Assembly: GCF_001039355.2 (NCBI RefSeq) | Contig: NW_019775459.1 | Span: forward strand, 312,363 to 376,362 | Length of the DNA: 64,000 nt | DNA from: Lingula anatina | Lineage: Eukaryota; Brachiopoda; Lingulata; Lingulida; Lingulidae | Direction: 5' to 3' | Shown here: piece after piece, positions 11,679 to 25,330 of the stretch | Numbering within the stretch: position 1 is the first letter of the stretch | How the letters are laid out: each line of letters starts with the position of its first letter | Notes under the pieces: model-generated | The model's input: the letters and a program-made list of their open reading frames with translations, nothing else | Told to the model about the DNA's origin: nothing | Database searches by the model: none | Translations under genes and position numbers: made by a program

Positions 11679-14600
11679 CTGAAAGGATGGAAATGCATTC
11701 TTTTCAATATTTCAGTAGTTTTCAAAGCATGAAGCTGGTATTTTTTCCAAGGGTTCCCAGTCTTTTTCTGCAAAAGTGGAGCTGTTTACTCTTCTAGTCA
11801 AACTAACATGAAAAATGACATAGAATCTATATGAAATCTTCATTCAAAGTAAACATTTTTTTTTTGCCTGATCCCTTCAACCCTAACTTTCCACCTATTA
11901 GATTTGACTTAAAAAAAATAAATAAACAAAATAAAACTGTCACACAATTCATAACTTTTAAAAACCCAAAATATTTATTTCTATCAGGTTTTGTTTTGCC
12001 ACACATAAAGTATTTTAATTCAATATTTGAAAATTTTTTGAAGCAACAACTTTTGCAAAGAAATAAATTTAAATATCTATATAAACAAATGAAAAGATAT
12101 GAAAAACATTTACTGGTATTAATTTTTCCCACAACCTGGATATCCACTGAGTCATTTATAATTCAAATAAAAGCCGAGCTGCCTGAACAAATTGCTGTTA
12201 GTTAACATGCAGAAGCTTATAATTGGGGTAAAGATGTGTCTTAAAATGAAGACGTCTAGATAAAAATTCATCTTTTTAAAAGATAATAAATCCTAATATT
12301 TCAATTCTCTGTCAGAGAGAGGTAAGAAAGGATCATATCATCTGTATTGAAATTATTCTTTTCCATAATAATACCCCAAATTAAGGAAGGAATGTGTTGT
12401 CATATATAACCTGGACATTTATAATATTAACTAGACTAAGCCCTAAAATGCCATCTTAGCTTCTACATAATAAAGCCCCTAGATTGTGAACACATACCTT
12501 TAAATCTGAAACCTTTTACATACCTGGGTGAATTATTGTGAAGACATACCTTTAAATCTGAAATCTTTTCTATACCTGGGAGGAGTACTAAGCAGCAAAG
12601 TACCTGGTTACTGCCTGGTTACTGCCCCTGACCTGTTGTCTACATGTTTAAAGGGAGGGGGCAGGTAACCCGGCAAGGGGTGGGGTGGGGGTGGGGGGCT
12701 TTTTCTGAAGATGATTTGTAACTGGCCCTTCAACTTTTTGTGTCCCTGTATGACTACTGAGTCAAACCTGAACAGTAAGTTTTTATTAATAACTTTGCAT
12801 GGCCATTACCATACAAAAAGGGGTTAACTCAAGTTTCAATACTTTTTTTCATCAGCAATGACATCAGAATTTTACCTCATTTACATACCATTTCCTCACA
12901 TATCAGACAATTTGTCAGGAAAAGGCAACCAGGAAATTAAACAATGATTTATTCTTTTACAATTTGCCCAAGGGGATAAAGGCCACCAGTGGCGGCACCT
13001 ACATCAAGACAGGGCGGTTCCCAGTATGCAAACCAAACAAAGATATGATAATCTTCTACCTAAATCATATATCCATAAATCAGGAAATTAGTCAGAAGAG
13101 ATTATTTATAGGAATCATGGATGACAGCTGTACAAATATCTGGGCGTTATGAACTGTTAGAACACGGGTCACTTTTTTTTCTGATGATGATTATGAATAG
13201 ATTTTCTATTCTTTGAAATACAGAAAAGTTGCTGACAAGGAAAACTGCCCTACAAGATACTTAGCTGTCTTAAGCCTGTCACAGATCTGTTCTAAGCCTA
13301 TCATTCAACCTGCAGAGAGAACTGACTGACACAAGGAAGTCAAACTGATTATATTGTGACTTGTGAATGGACAATACAGAATTGCCTTTCTTGACAACAA
13401 TTTACTACATTACAGGCCAAGTTGAACAAAAAATTTATAAAATCAAGTAACTTGTACACAGGTTAAAAAGATAATTTTCTATGCTTCAAAAATGTTTACA
13501 TACTCATTACATATGTGAGGTTTGCCAGCTGACTGATAAAATGTCATCAGAGCAGTCTCTTGTTGATTCAACTCCAAAACATTCCGTTTACAATCAGTGT
13601 TTGTAAAAAACAAATACTTATGCACAATGGTGGGTTTCATTTACATGTGAAATCCGGAAGTGAGCAGGTCACTAAAAGTGCAACTGATAAAACTCCTACA
13701 CTGAGGCATAAGGAATTATTCAGTGTAACTTGAATCCTTTGCGAAGTGCACCTTATGGCCTTAATTCCAAGTTTTTCACCATGTCACGCTGACACAGCAG
13801 AAGACCATGACTAGGTCATTTTTCATGTATTTTATTCCAATCTCACACAGAGCTAGTAAAATCTTTGTTCATCTCAGATATATGTTTAGTTACAAGTAAG
13901 CAAACAGAGGAATCTGTATATCATTTTCATTATTTTCCTCTGAATTACGTTGAATTAGTTATATTAATGTCTTCAACTGCTGTTGCACAATATGTTGCAG
14001 TCACGAGGCAGCTATGAATGAAAATAATATGGTTCATTCGGCAACATTAGGAATTCAACTTCAGCAGTTCAAAGACTTTTGAGGCTCTAATTCAAGTACT
14101 TCTCAAGGACTTTCTGACTTTAAATGAAGCCAACTTATAATTAATATCATTTCTAAGGGCCACTAGGATTGTTTCTTCAACTAACAGCTTAAATTATTTA
14201 CCAATATCTTCATGTCACATCACATTCTCTAGGAAAATCCTGGACAAAAACAAATTTTGATTTTTGTCACTGATTGCAGACACTATTGTTGTTTTACCCT
14301 GATGAGTGATGATGACAGTTTTTTTTTTTTTTTTACTGTAGCCACAACAATACCTTCCCATTACTAGTCATTGCCAGTAGTTGGTGCATAATGATCAAAC
14401 CAGTTCAACATGGTCATTAACATGACCCTGGGGGCACTGTACTATAGTGGTGATCTTGTCAACCTAATGGGCAAGTCAGACTAACATGTTTGGCAACAGA
14501 AGAACATAGCAAAGGTCAGAACATCATGTTTGGAAGCTCTCTTGGATATGATTTTCATTTGGCTAATAGCTAAAAGGCTGAATTAGGTTACGAAGATCGG

Positions 14601-15978
14601 GGTTTTTTTCTAACCAGGTCAAGGGGAAAATTGGCGAAAACTTAGTTAATATTTGATATATTTCTTGAGCCAAATACTAGTAAGAATACAATGACAATTT
14701 ACTGTAGCTGAATTTTTCCTCTCCCCATGCGACATTTGCAATTTTAGAGATATTTGGCATGTGTATGTGGTATACCACCTCCTAACCTCTAAATCCATGG
14801 GACAAAATTTTATACCAGAGGACATACAGGTTCTTTGTTCAAGTGAATGAGAGAAAAGAATGTGAAACTTTGCCATTAATTGGTGATTTGTGGACTGCCA
14901 AATTATTTCAAAATTGTCATGGAAAAGTCTTTAGGTTCAAGTCTATGAACACATGCATTCTTTGATCACTGCCTTTTAAAAACAGATAGGAATTAATAAG
15001 GCCTTGATGTTGCTATTAACTAAGTTTATCACTGTTAACAGTAGATGAATTTACCTTAGTTCTCAGATAAGAATTCTGACCGAAGTCTGACATGTTACTG
15101 CAAGATATTGTGCACTTTACAAATTTTAACCTTATCAGCCATCTTATTTCATTTGATTCTATTCATAGCTATGCAAGGATAGTTTCATGTTATGTAATTG
15201 ACCGTGTTCTGTCTTTTTTCTCCAGCTGTATATGTTGATCAATACACATACACAGAACAATGTCATAAACATTGCCAACTCAGAGAACATGGAAAGTATG
15301 CTAACATCATCCCATTAACAACTGTTGATCACCAACTGTTGCAGAATATTAATGAAAGGTGTGACATGTTCACACCTGTACCGTCTCCTTTGTCACCAAT
15401 CTCCAGTTATTGTTTGACAAGAACTGAATACACTAAGAGATAATGTACCATCTTGAAGGTATTGTTTCAGGTATTGTTTCAGGCTTTATGTCCATTTGAC
15501 CACACCCTGAGTTTTATAAACAGTAGCTAAATGCTTTTGTACACAGCAATCACCTTGATAGAAAACATGGAAAATCTTTTAGTGATGCATTTAATTTTGA
15601 CAGTATAAAGTTCTGTTTAGGCTAAGATTTTCCGCAGTTTGGATTACATAAAATGTAGTTTAGGGTGAACAATTTAAGAATTTAAGGCTTCTTGACACCA
15701 GATCTTTAAAAGACAACAAATAAATGTCAACACCAGTTTTTAACATACGATGACATATCAGACGACAAAAACGAACAAAGACGCCCGACTCCGGAGATCA
15801 AAAATACCACAAAGGGCACTAATAATCCGTTCATAACTTTTCTGCCAGAACTAAAAACATCTAATGCGAATGTTAATTCAGTTACTAAGACGCAGTCTAC
15901 TTCACTTTCATCTTAAAATCTCTGAGTTCTAAATCATGAAAATGGCACCCTCCATTTTGAACTACAACCAGGACTTAC
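11679..15978 (-). other. First intron of the antistasin-like gene
   Basis: Between the leader exon (donor at 15978) and the first coding exon (acceptor just above 11678). Short open frames here have no recognisable product or splice support. It contains a homopolymer T tract near 14320 and two near-identical words around 12500 and 12545. I see no other gene. Confidence 0.6.
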
Positions 15979-16150
15979 CTCTAGATTTACAGCTTTTCTC
16001 TCATCGGATCGTTTTCTTCTATATATAGTTACGTGGTCAACTGGCCTAAGTACTCTAGTTCTGGGGACTTCCTGTCTATGTTATTTTCGTGACATGTGAA
16101 GCTGTCACGGAAGTTTAACTCGCTGCTTCTCGATTACTGTCTTCACTGAA
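15979..16150 (-). other. Probable 5' untranslated leader exon of the antistasin-like gene
   Basis: The minus strand has a strong donor (GAG then gtaagt) whose last exon base is 15979. The first coding exon has an acceptor ('cctttcag') ending at 11679, leaving 15 nt of leader before the ATG. The upstream edge near 16150 is estimated from the promoter motifs to the right, not seen directly. Confidence 0.55.
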
Positions 16151-16165
16151 GGTAAGCAACGCTAC

Positions 16166-16189
16166 TGCGCATGCGCCGTGATGACGTCA
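16166..16189. promoter_or_regulatory. NRF1-like site and CRE
   Basis: TGCGCATGCGCC at 16166-16177 matches the NRF1 palindrome and TGACGTCA at 16182-16189 is a full cAMP response element, 4 bp apart. They lie just outside the putative leader exon of the antistasin-like gene. Both sites are palindromic, so they could serve either direction. Confidence 0.55.
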
Positions 16190-16371
16190 ATTCTTCAGGT
16201 GAAAACGGCGAAATGGCTGTCAACAGATGACTCATCATGCGGTGTAATGTAGGCATGTAGGCAATATAGAGTTCGCGATTAATGGGTGATATGGCAATTA
16301 AAATTTTGGTAATACGTTAGTACACAACACTTCGTGATATTGCCATTGAATGAAACATAGGACACCCGTCT

Positions 16372-16389
16372 GTAAAAAAAAAAAAAAAA

Positions 16390-16420
<31 letters not shown>
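16372..16420. repeat. Poly(A)/(TAA)n microsatellite
   Basis: A run of A followed by repeated TAA. A second A tract lies at about 16566-16590. Confidence 0.9.
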
Positions 16421-16421
<1 letters not shown>

Positions 16422-16675
16422 TAATCTTTTTTTATGAATAGGCCCAAGTCCGCTCAAAAGAGTCTGCTGATTTGCTTTTTTCTTTGAAATTTTTTAAAAA
16501 TATTCTGATCTAGTTAAAGTGAATATTACGTAACCAACATTACACCGTGAGCGCTGACATGGACCAAAAAAAAAAAAAAAAAAAAAAAACTTAGCCTATA
16601 AACTCCTAGAATTGCTAAGGAGGTTGGGCGGATATTGTCTTCTCACTCTTGTAAATTAGTAACCCTATCAAACAA

Positions 16676-17262
16676 GAAATGAAGTTTATTACGTTGATGT
16701 TAATGCATACTGCAGGATATTGTGTTGCATTGGTGTAAGCAAGGACTTCGTACAGGTGCCTGTACTTAACGTTTAAGGCCATAATTAATCATGCACTTGC
16801 CATTTCATAATAAGTCGTTGTTCTAATTCCCCCTCGACCAACCCCCGCAGTCATTATACTATAGGTTTCTAGTTAATTTGTTAATGCCTTTTTGATTACA
16901 CTAACAAGCCTACGTATTATTTTTTATTTATTTTTTTTTCGTACAAGAATTGTACTATCCTACTGAACAATGCTCTGTTACTTATGCAAATTTAGTTAAG
17001 TTTTTGGTTTTCAATCTACGCAGGCGTAAGAAAGTTAACAACATGTTTTACATAACTGCTTTTTAAAACAGAGTCGCTGCGGTGTGCAGGTGCGTGGTAA
17101 ATTACATGCAACGCGTCTTTGGCGGTTTATCATTAGCAAATATGAGATTCATTTTTTCTTAGGAAAAGCCTAGATCAGAGTACTCATACAGGAGTAGTAT
17201 AGTGTAACTTAAGAGGCATTGTAGCTGCCGGTATTGTTGAAATATATTTTACAAACTATCAT

Positions 17263-17309
<47 letters not shown>

Positions 17310-17469
17310 TGGGGGGATGGAGGCAAGTGCCTAAACAACAGAACAGCCACTTACGTGAAACAACAGAATAAACTAATATTGAATTGAGTTCCAAAAGATC
17401 AAATGTCGTGTCATGTAATACTTTTGTTTCTTTTATTTATTTTTTATCATTCTTTTTCCTCTTTATCAT

Positions 17470-17504
<35 letters not shown>

Positions 17505-20065
17505 TTTCTGAAACCACTTATTTTAGTCCCAGTATCACTTCTCCAATGGACCTCAGTCTTATCTTCCAAAGAAGACTTGGTTTCAGTAAGTTCAGTAAGT
17601 TTAACTTGGTTTAATGTAAGTTTATCATCGCGGGCGCTAGCTACGGGCAGTAATCATATCATGTCCGTGTGTAGACTGTGTTCCAGTAAAATTGTGTTTG
17701 TAGTTCAGTTGACGTACAATTGTGGTAGGAGGGACAGCCTACACAGTGTATGTCGTTGATCGCCATCTGGGAAATGGAATGCAAAGTTTACGAACCTTTT
17801 TGGTTTCTTTTGTCTGTGTAAAGATTCTGCACGTATATCTTCGGAATAAGCTGTCGCTAGGCATAAAACAGACAAAATATTGACTCTTTTAAATTACTAA
17901 AATCCCATAGTTTTTAATGTTTACAGAGAGAGTATACTGGTATTTTAAAATACATGTACATTTAGTATTGTCCTTTTAACCGCGTATGCTAAATAATCTT
18001 TGTGTGCCTTGAATAATTTTGTAAGATGTAGTATTATTATTAGTAGTAAGATTTTAAAAATAATGTGTCATAAGATAATTTATTCATTTTATTTATTGTG
18101 AAGGTAGTATTTATTATTATTATCATCATCATTATTATTATTATTATCCGAAAAGTATCACAATTAAACATGACAGTCAGAGACCATCACCCTTAGCGAG
18201 GAACTTGTCCTCGCTTAATATCGATCAAATCAACAAAAATCTCTAGTGACGCATCCCCTTTCAATATCTAATTCTATAATTCGCGAGTTATTTTTTTCTT
18301 TTTGTTAGCTTTCAATTGCCTTTGGGTCCTATCGCTGCCTTACACAAACTACTAGTATTCTTTGTCCCAGTCTACATTGTACATGTATACGTAGAATGTA
18401 TATGTTTTTTCACAGGTAAATTTAGGTGACTGGCAGATCTGCAGGACACAAAGATTATTAGGAAGCTTGATTTGTCGCAAGACGAGGTTGATCTGACAAC
18501 AAACACATCTAAACATTACGAACTCCAAGTTTTTTAACCCGTGTTACCAATCCACACTAACACAACCGATCATTTTGAACACACCGATGTAATGCTAATA
18601 ACGACGGTAGGCCTACTTGACCACGTATCTTATTCAAAATGTTAACTTCATACAGGTATTTTTAATATTCAGTCCCCTTTTACCTAAAATCTATGGCAAC
18701 CCAGCTCTACAAATCTACGAACCAAATGAATTAAGATATATACTATATATGCGTGTCCACTCACAAACTGACGATCCAATTACCAACTAGAGAGTGCACG
18801 TGGTAATTCAACCAATTGTATTGTTTTATTATATTACATTGTACAAGGTCATGATTATTTATATACCAGTACAGAAATAAATTGAGTTGAATTGTATTGA
18901 ATTTGTTTAAAAGACTTACATTAAAAGGCTTATCGATATGTAGGTACATTGTATTCCTGCGGACTGATTGAGCTTGAATTGAGATCAATCTTGTTATGAT
19001 TATATTGCTTTTTCTTTAAAGAAAAAACAAAAATGCCGACCGCTACATGAATAGATCTAACTGTGACCCATTAAGAAAAAAATGAAGATACAAAGTTAAT
19101 CTTCGAACATGGTTTTGGTTATAGATGCACGTCGTTTTGTCTAGGTCTAGTGTACGTGGAAGCCACTGGGCATTGTTTGCGGCTCTTACCAAAATGAAAA
19201 GTTTGCAGCTACGAACTTTGTAGGAGTTTGCAAGAAAATTAGCTACAAATTTGCAGGGGGGGGGGGGGGGGTATAGTCCGCCAGGAACCGTTGTCCGTTC
19301 CCAAGTATTAACCACAGGTGACATGCGTCTCATATACACAAACCCCACTCTCTCCTAACCTGTACTAATAATATGGACCACCATTCCTGTCACACCTGTG
19401 TGGTAAAATTGTGTGTACAGTTAATTTATCATATGTTTAAACAGGAAAAAAAACGAAAAAATGTTGGTTTGTCACAATACAATCTAGATTCATTGACTAC
19501 AGTATGCATGTAAGACGGGAAAAAATTGATGCAGACGAATAATCACTAGCTTGTTTTTGCGTATGTGTATTATGTGCGTCAGGCCTGTTTTAGATTGTTG
19601 CCATGTGAAAAGAAATTGGAGGTACAATGTAAGGCAGGTGGTATAGGCAATAGATTTGTCATCCTATGTAAACATTTAGCTGGCAAGATAATGAGAAAGT
19701 TTTGTTATCGTGAATAGATCTACGTTTCTTCAAAAACAAAATAAGACATTTATCGATATCCCGACGGATGACTTTGGTTGCATAGAAAACAATCATGGTT
19801 TGATTATATTGGTATATTTGTTTGACGAAAATAACACCATTCTTATATCGCGAATTTTTCCGTTTTTCCCTATATAATCTACCACCCTGGTAGAGGGTAC
19901 ATCATACCTTTGGTTTCGATCAACGAGCATGAGCTAAAATAATACACATGTTCTCATTAAAAAGACAGAGCCCCAAAATTATTTCTTCAACACCCATGTA
20001 AGATAATGAGGCATTATCTTATGCCTACTCTTGCTAAGTCCTACCCCAGTATTTCAGACAAATGT
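16676..20065. repeat. Repeat block, copy 1 (about 3.4 kb)
   Basis: Starts with 'gaaatgaagtttattac' and matches copy 2 (20066-23796) collinearly. Carries a (TG)n tract at 17262-17306, a (TTTA)n tract near 17465-17506 and an (ATT)n tract near 18110-18150. Lacks about 250 bp that copies 2 and 4 keep near 18350. The part near 18840-18910 resembles the 3' end of a LINE (repeated 'ttgaattg'-type words). No gene is supported. Confidence 0.85.
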
Positions 20066-21459
20066 GAAATGAAGTTTATTACAGTGATGTTAATGCATTC
20101 TGCAGGTAGGACTATTGTGTTGCATTGGTGTAAGCAAGAACTTTATACATGTGCCTGTACTGAACGTTTAAGGCACTTAACCTCATATAGGCTATAATTA
20201 ATCATGTACTAGCCTTAATCACATGTCATAATAAGGCGTTGTTCTAATTCCCCCTCGCCCAACCCCTTCAGTAATTAGGTTTCTAGTAAATTTGTTAATA
20301 TCTTTTTGATTACACTAACAAGCCTACATTTATTAATTTATTTTCTTTATTTTTTTTTTCGTACAAGAATTGTACTATCCTACTGAACAATGCATTGTTA
20401 CTTATGCAAATGTTAAGTTTTTGGTTTTCAATTTACGCAGGCGTAGGAAAGTTAACAACATGTTTTACATAACTGCTTTTTAAAACAGAGTCGCAGAGTG
20501 CAGGTGCGTGGTGAATTACATGCAAGGCGTCTTTGGCAGTTTATCATTAGCAAATATGAGAGAATTATTTTTTTTCAGGAAAAGCCTAGATCTAAGTACT
20601 CATACAGGAGTCGCATAGAGTAACTTAAGAGGCATTGTAGCTGCCGATATTGTTGAAATATATTTTACAAACCATCATCATGATGTGTGTGTGTGGGTTG
20701 GGGGAAGGGAGGCAAGTGCTTAAACAAAAGAACAGCCACTAACGTGAAACAACAGAATAAACTAATATTGAATTGAGTTCCAAAAGATCAAATGTCGTGT
20801 CATGTAATACTTTCGTTTCTTTTATGTATTTTTTATCATTCTTTTTCCTCTTTATTTATTTATTCATTTATGTATTTATTTATTTCTGAAACCACCTATT
20901 TTTAATGGCCCCAATGTCTCTTCTCCAATGGACGTCTCCTATCTTCCTGAGTAGACTTGGTTTCGGTATCCTCAGTGTAAATTTATCATCGTGCGCTAGC
21001 TGCGGTCAGTAATATCGTGTCCGTGAGTAGACTGCGTTCCAGTAATATTGTGTTTGTAGTTCAGTTAAAGATGGATACAATTGTGGTAGGAGGGATGGCC
21101 AACACAGTGTATGTCGTTGATCGCCATCTGGGAAATTAAATGGAATGCAACGTTTACGAACCTTTTTGGTTTCTTTAGTCTGTGTAGAAATTCTGCATGT
21201 ATATCTTTTGAATAGTGCCGCTAGTCATAAAACAGACAACATATTGACTCTTTTAAATTACTAAAATCCCATAGTTTTTAATGTTTACAGAGAGAGTATA
21301 CTGGTATTTTAAAATACATATATACATGTACATGTAGAATTGTTCTTTTAACCTCGTATGCTAAATAATCTTTATGTGCCTTGAATAATTTTGTAAGATG
21401 TAGTAAGATTTTAAAAATAATGTGTCATAAGATAATGTATTCATTTATTGTGAAGGTAG

Positions 21460-21514
<55 letters not shown>

Positions 21515-23796
21515 CCGAAAAGTATCACAATTAAAGATGACAGTCAGAGACCATCACCCTTAGCGAGGAACTTGTCCTCGCTTAATATCAAATCAACACT
21601 AATCTCTAGTGACGCATCCGATACCTGTCGAGTTATTTTAGGAAAATTAATTAAGTCTTAATGCCCCTTTCAATATCGAATTTTATAATTCGTGAGTTAT
21701 TTTTTTTCTTTTTGTTAGCTTTCAATTGCCTTTGGGTCCTATCGCTGCCTTACACAAACTACCAGTATTCTTATTCACCGTGTTTAGCAGTGCGGCAAGT
21801 ATACACGAATTTCTTATTCATTCTTTTGACCCGATAAGGAGAGAGATCCCAGTGGTACGGATACTTAAATGGGGACTCGGGTTGATTCTGTATCATGGAT
21901 CATTTATGGCTCATATTTTTGTATTATTTCGTCTTATTACACATACGTATATATTTATTGGTGGGGGAGGGGTCACGTGTTGGCAAACTTATTTCTCAAA
22001 GGGTAATGCTGCGTATATTGTACATGTATACGTAGAATGAATATGTTTTTTCACAGGTAAATTTAGGTGACTGGCAGCTCTGCAGGACACAAAGATTATT
22101 AGGAAGCGTGATTTGTGGCAAGGCGAGGTTGATCTGACAACAAACACATCTAAACATGACAAACTCCAAGTTTTTTTTTAACCAGTGTTACCAATCCACA
22201 CTAACACAACCGATCATTTTGAAGACACCGCTGTAACGCTAATACCGGCACAGCACTTGACCACGTATCTTATTCAAAGTGTTAACTTCATGCAGGCATT
22301 TTTATCATTCAGTCCCCTTTTACCTATTAAATCACGTCAAAGCGTTATGCAAGGTTATTCGACCAGTTATTGTTGATGTCGTGTAATTCCAGACAAAAAT
22401 TCTATGGCAACCCAGCTCTAAAAATCTACGAACCAAATGAATTAAGATATATACTATATATGCGTGTCCACTCACAAACTGACGATCCAATTACCAACTA
22501 GAGAGTGCACGTGGTAATTCAACCCATTGTATTGTTTTATTATATTACATTGTACAAGGTCATGATTATTTATATACCAGTACAGAAATAAGTTGAGTTG
22601 AATTGTATTGAATTTGTTTAAAAGACTTACATTAAAAGGCTTATCGATATGTAGGTACATTGTATTCCTGCGGACTGATTGAGCTTGAATTGAGATCAAT
22701 CTTGTTATGATTATATTTCTTTTTGTTTAAAGAAAAAACAACAATGCCGACCGCTACATGAATAGATCTAACTGTGACCCATTAAGAAAAAAATGAAGAT
22801 ACAAAGTTAATCTTCGAACATGGTTTTGGTTATAGATGCACGTCGTTTTGTCTAGATCTAGCGTACGTTAAAGCCACTTGGCATTGTTTGAGGCTCTTAC
22901 CAAAATGAAAGGTTTGGAGCAACGACTTTGTAGGAGTTTGCTTAAAAATTAGCTACTAATTTGCAGGGGAGGGGGGGGGGATATTCCGCCAGGAACCCTT
23001 GTCTGTTCCCAAGTATTAACTACAGGTGACATGCGTCTCATATACACAAACCCTCACACTCTCCCTGTACTAAAAATATGGACTACCATTCCTGTCACAA
23101 CTGTGTGGTAAAATTGTGTACAGCAAATTTATCATACATGTATGTTTAAACAGGAAAAAAAAACGAAAAAAATGTTGCTTTGTGACAATATAATCTAGAT
23201 TTATTGACTACAGTATGCATGTGAGAAGGAAAAAAATTGATGCAGACGAAAAATCACTAGCTTGTTTTTGCGTATGTGCATATTGATTGTATTATGTGCG
23301 TCAGGCCTGTTTGAGATTGTTGCGATGTGAAAAGAAATTGTTGATACAATGTAAGGCAGGTGGAATAGGCAATTGATTTGTCATCTTATGTAAATATTTA
23401 GCTTGCAAAACAATGAGAAAGTTTTGTTATCGTGAATAGATCTACGTTTATATACATGTATAAATAAAATAAGGCATTTATCGACATCCCAACGAATAGA
23501 TTTGCTTGCTTAGTGAACAATTATGATTCGATTTTATTGGTTTATTTGTTTGAAGAAAATAACACCATTCTTATATCGCGAATTTTTCCGTTTTCCCTAT
23601 ATAATCTACCACCCTTGTAGAGGGTACATCATACCTTTGGTTTCGATCAACGAGCACGAGCTAAAATAATACACATGTTCTCATTAAAAAGACAGAGCCC
23701 CAAAATTATTTCTTCAACACTCATGTAAGATAATGAGGCATTATTGTGAATATGCCTACTCTTGCTAAGGCCTACCCCAGTATTTCAGACAAATGT
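20066..23796. repeat. Repeat block, copy 2 (about 3.7 kb)
   Basis: Tandem with copy 1 and highly similar along its length, with its own longer (ATT)n tract near 21455-21512. The minus-strand 75-aa open frame at 22472-22699 is almost identical to one in copy 1 (18761-18988), but so is the surrounding DNA, so this is not evidence of coding. Confidence 0.85.
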
Positions 23797-24300
23797 GAAA
23801 TGAAGTTTATTACAGTGATGTTAATGCACACTGCAGGTATTGCGTTGCATTGGTGTAAGCATGGACTTTGCACGTGTGCATGTACTTAACCTCCTCACGC
23901 CATACATTAATTATGTACTAGCCTTTATCACATTTCATAATAAGTCGTTGTTCTTATTCCCCCTCGCCCAACCCCTTCAGTAATTAGGTTTCTAGTAAAT
24001 TTGTTAATACCTTTTTGATTACACTAACAAGCCTATGTTCTATTTTTTTCTTTTTTCTCGCAAGAATTGTACTATTTTAGTGAACAATGCATTGTTAATT
24101 TTGCAAATTCAGTTAAGTTTTTGGTTTTCAATTTACGCAGGTGTAAGTGAATGTGAACAATATGTTTTTAAATAACTGTTTTTTAAAACAGTCGCAGAGT
24201 GCAGGTGCGTGGTGACTTACATGCAACGCTTCTTTGGCAATTTATCATTAGCAAATATGAGATTCATTTTTTTTTCAGGAAAAGCCTATAAATACTCATA
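23797..24300. repeat. Repeat block, copy 3 (truncated)
   Basis: Matches the first 0.5 kb of copies 1 and 2 and then stops near 24300, where the unique upstream flank of paralogue A begins. Confidence 0.8.
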
Positions 24301-24359
24301 CATGAGGGTAGGATAGTGCATATAGAAGTAGAGTACTTTCTTCAATTAAATGATACCAG

Positions 24360-25330
24360 GTACCAGTAGATCGTTGCGATCAACATTTTTTTAGTAAATT
24401 CAAATATTTTACATAAGTCGTTTATTTACTGAAATAGCTAATGAGTGTTGTTGACTTACCCCAAGTACAGAACGGAGGGAGGCTTTTTATTAAACGAATG
24501 TGAGAGAGCTGATACATGTATAAAATAACTAGGGCAATTCTTTGTTGTCTATTGTGTGTGCAAACAACATTTTGAATTCTTGTGCCCCGTAGGTCGGCAA
24601 GGTTACACTGTAGATCACCCGACTACTCATAAAAATATTCATTGCCTACGATCGAAAAAACCAGACGTGACGCGCAAAAAGTCCCTGCAGAAGACAGACA
24701 ATAAAAGCGAAACTGGAAGCGGGAATTTTCGAAATTTTTGTAACTGCAGCATTTCACAGTATATCAGTGAATAGAGAACAGTTCTAGAGTTAGTGCAGTC
24801 GAGCCCATTTACCTAGAGCTAGCTATTAACATCGACACGACTATGGAAGATCAGCAGGACGCTAGGAATGTCACGGGACAGGCAAGAGGTTACTGGAGAA
24901 ATGTGTTTTTGCAGCTATATGTATCAACTGGGGTAAGATCTGTCGAGAGCGTTTATGATCGTTAAGTCAATCAATCGTGCGATCGCCCATGGCCAGTAAG
25001 GACAAGCAGGGTCGTCCATCACCTTGTTTTCCCGTTAATCAACCTAAAAGCCACTAAAACGACTTTAGAATACCACACTTGTGCTCTTAACAATTTGAAA
25101 CTAATCTTGTAAAATAGTCATTTATAGATACTTTTACGCCATTTATACGCCATAGACTGTACACTATATATTAGCATAGCTTATTAGTGACAGCCAAGCG
25201 AGTTTCTAAAGCACCAAGTAGGCCTACATGTAAAAAGCGGGATATAGCCTACATGTAGGTTCCCTCACAACGTGTATGGTGTCATTACAAAACACTTTTA
25301 GTAAAGCATTAATTCACTTAAATTCAAGGT
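24360..25330 (+). repeat. Left arm of a large inverted duplication (paralogue A side)
   Basis: Contains the flank, promoter block and first exon of paralogue A. Much of it reappears reverse-complemented at about 55190-56125 around the first exon of paralogue D, for example 'gatcgttgcgatc' (24368) and the 'gaacggagggaggc' word (24470). Confidence 0.75.
24671..24728 (+). promoter_or_regulatory. ISRE-like upstream block of paralogue A
   Basis: AAAAGCGAAACT at 24713-24724 differs by one base from the interferon-stimulated response element GAAANNGAAACT. A 'aaaaagtccctgcag' word precedes it. The block ends about 115 bp before the ATG at 24843, and related blocks occur at the corresponding place before paralogues B and D. 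Confidence 0.55.

Noticed and set aside
12964-13152. 62-aa + frame
   Set aside because: No recognisable motif, within the first intron of the antistasin-like gene, no splice context.
18761-22699. Near-identical 75-aa minus-strand frames in two places
   Set aside because: They lie in repeat-block copies 1 and 2, where all DNA is equally conserved, and copy 4 does not point to protein-level selection.
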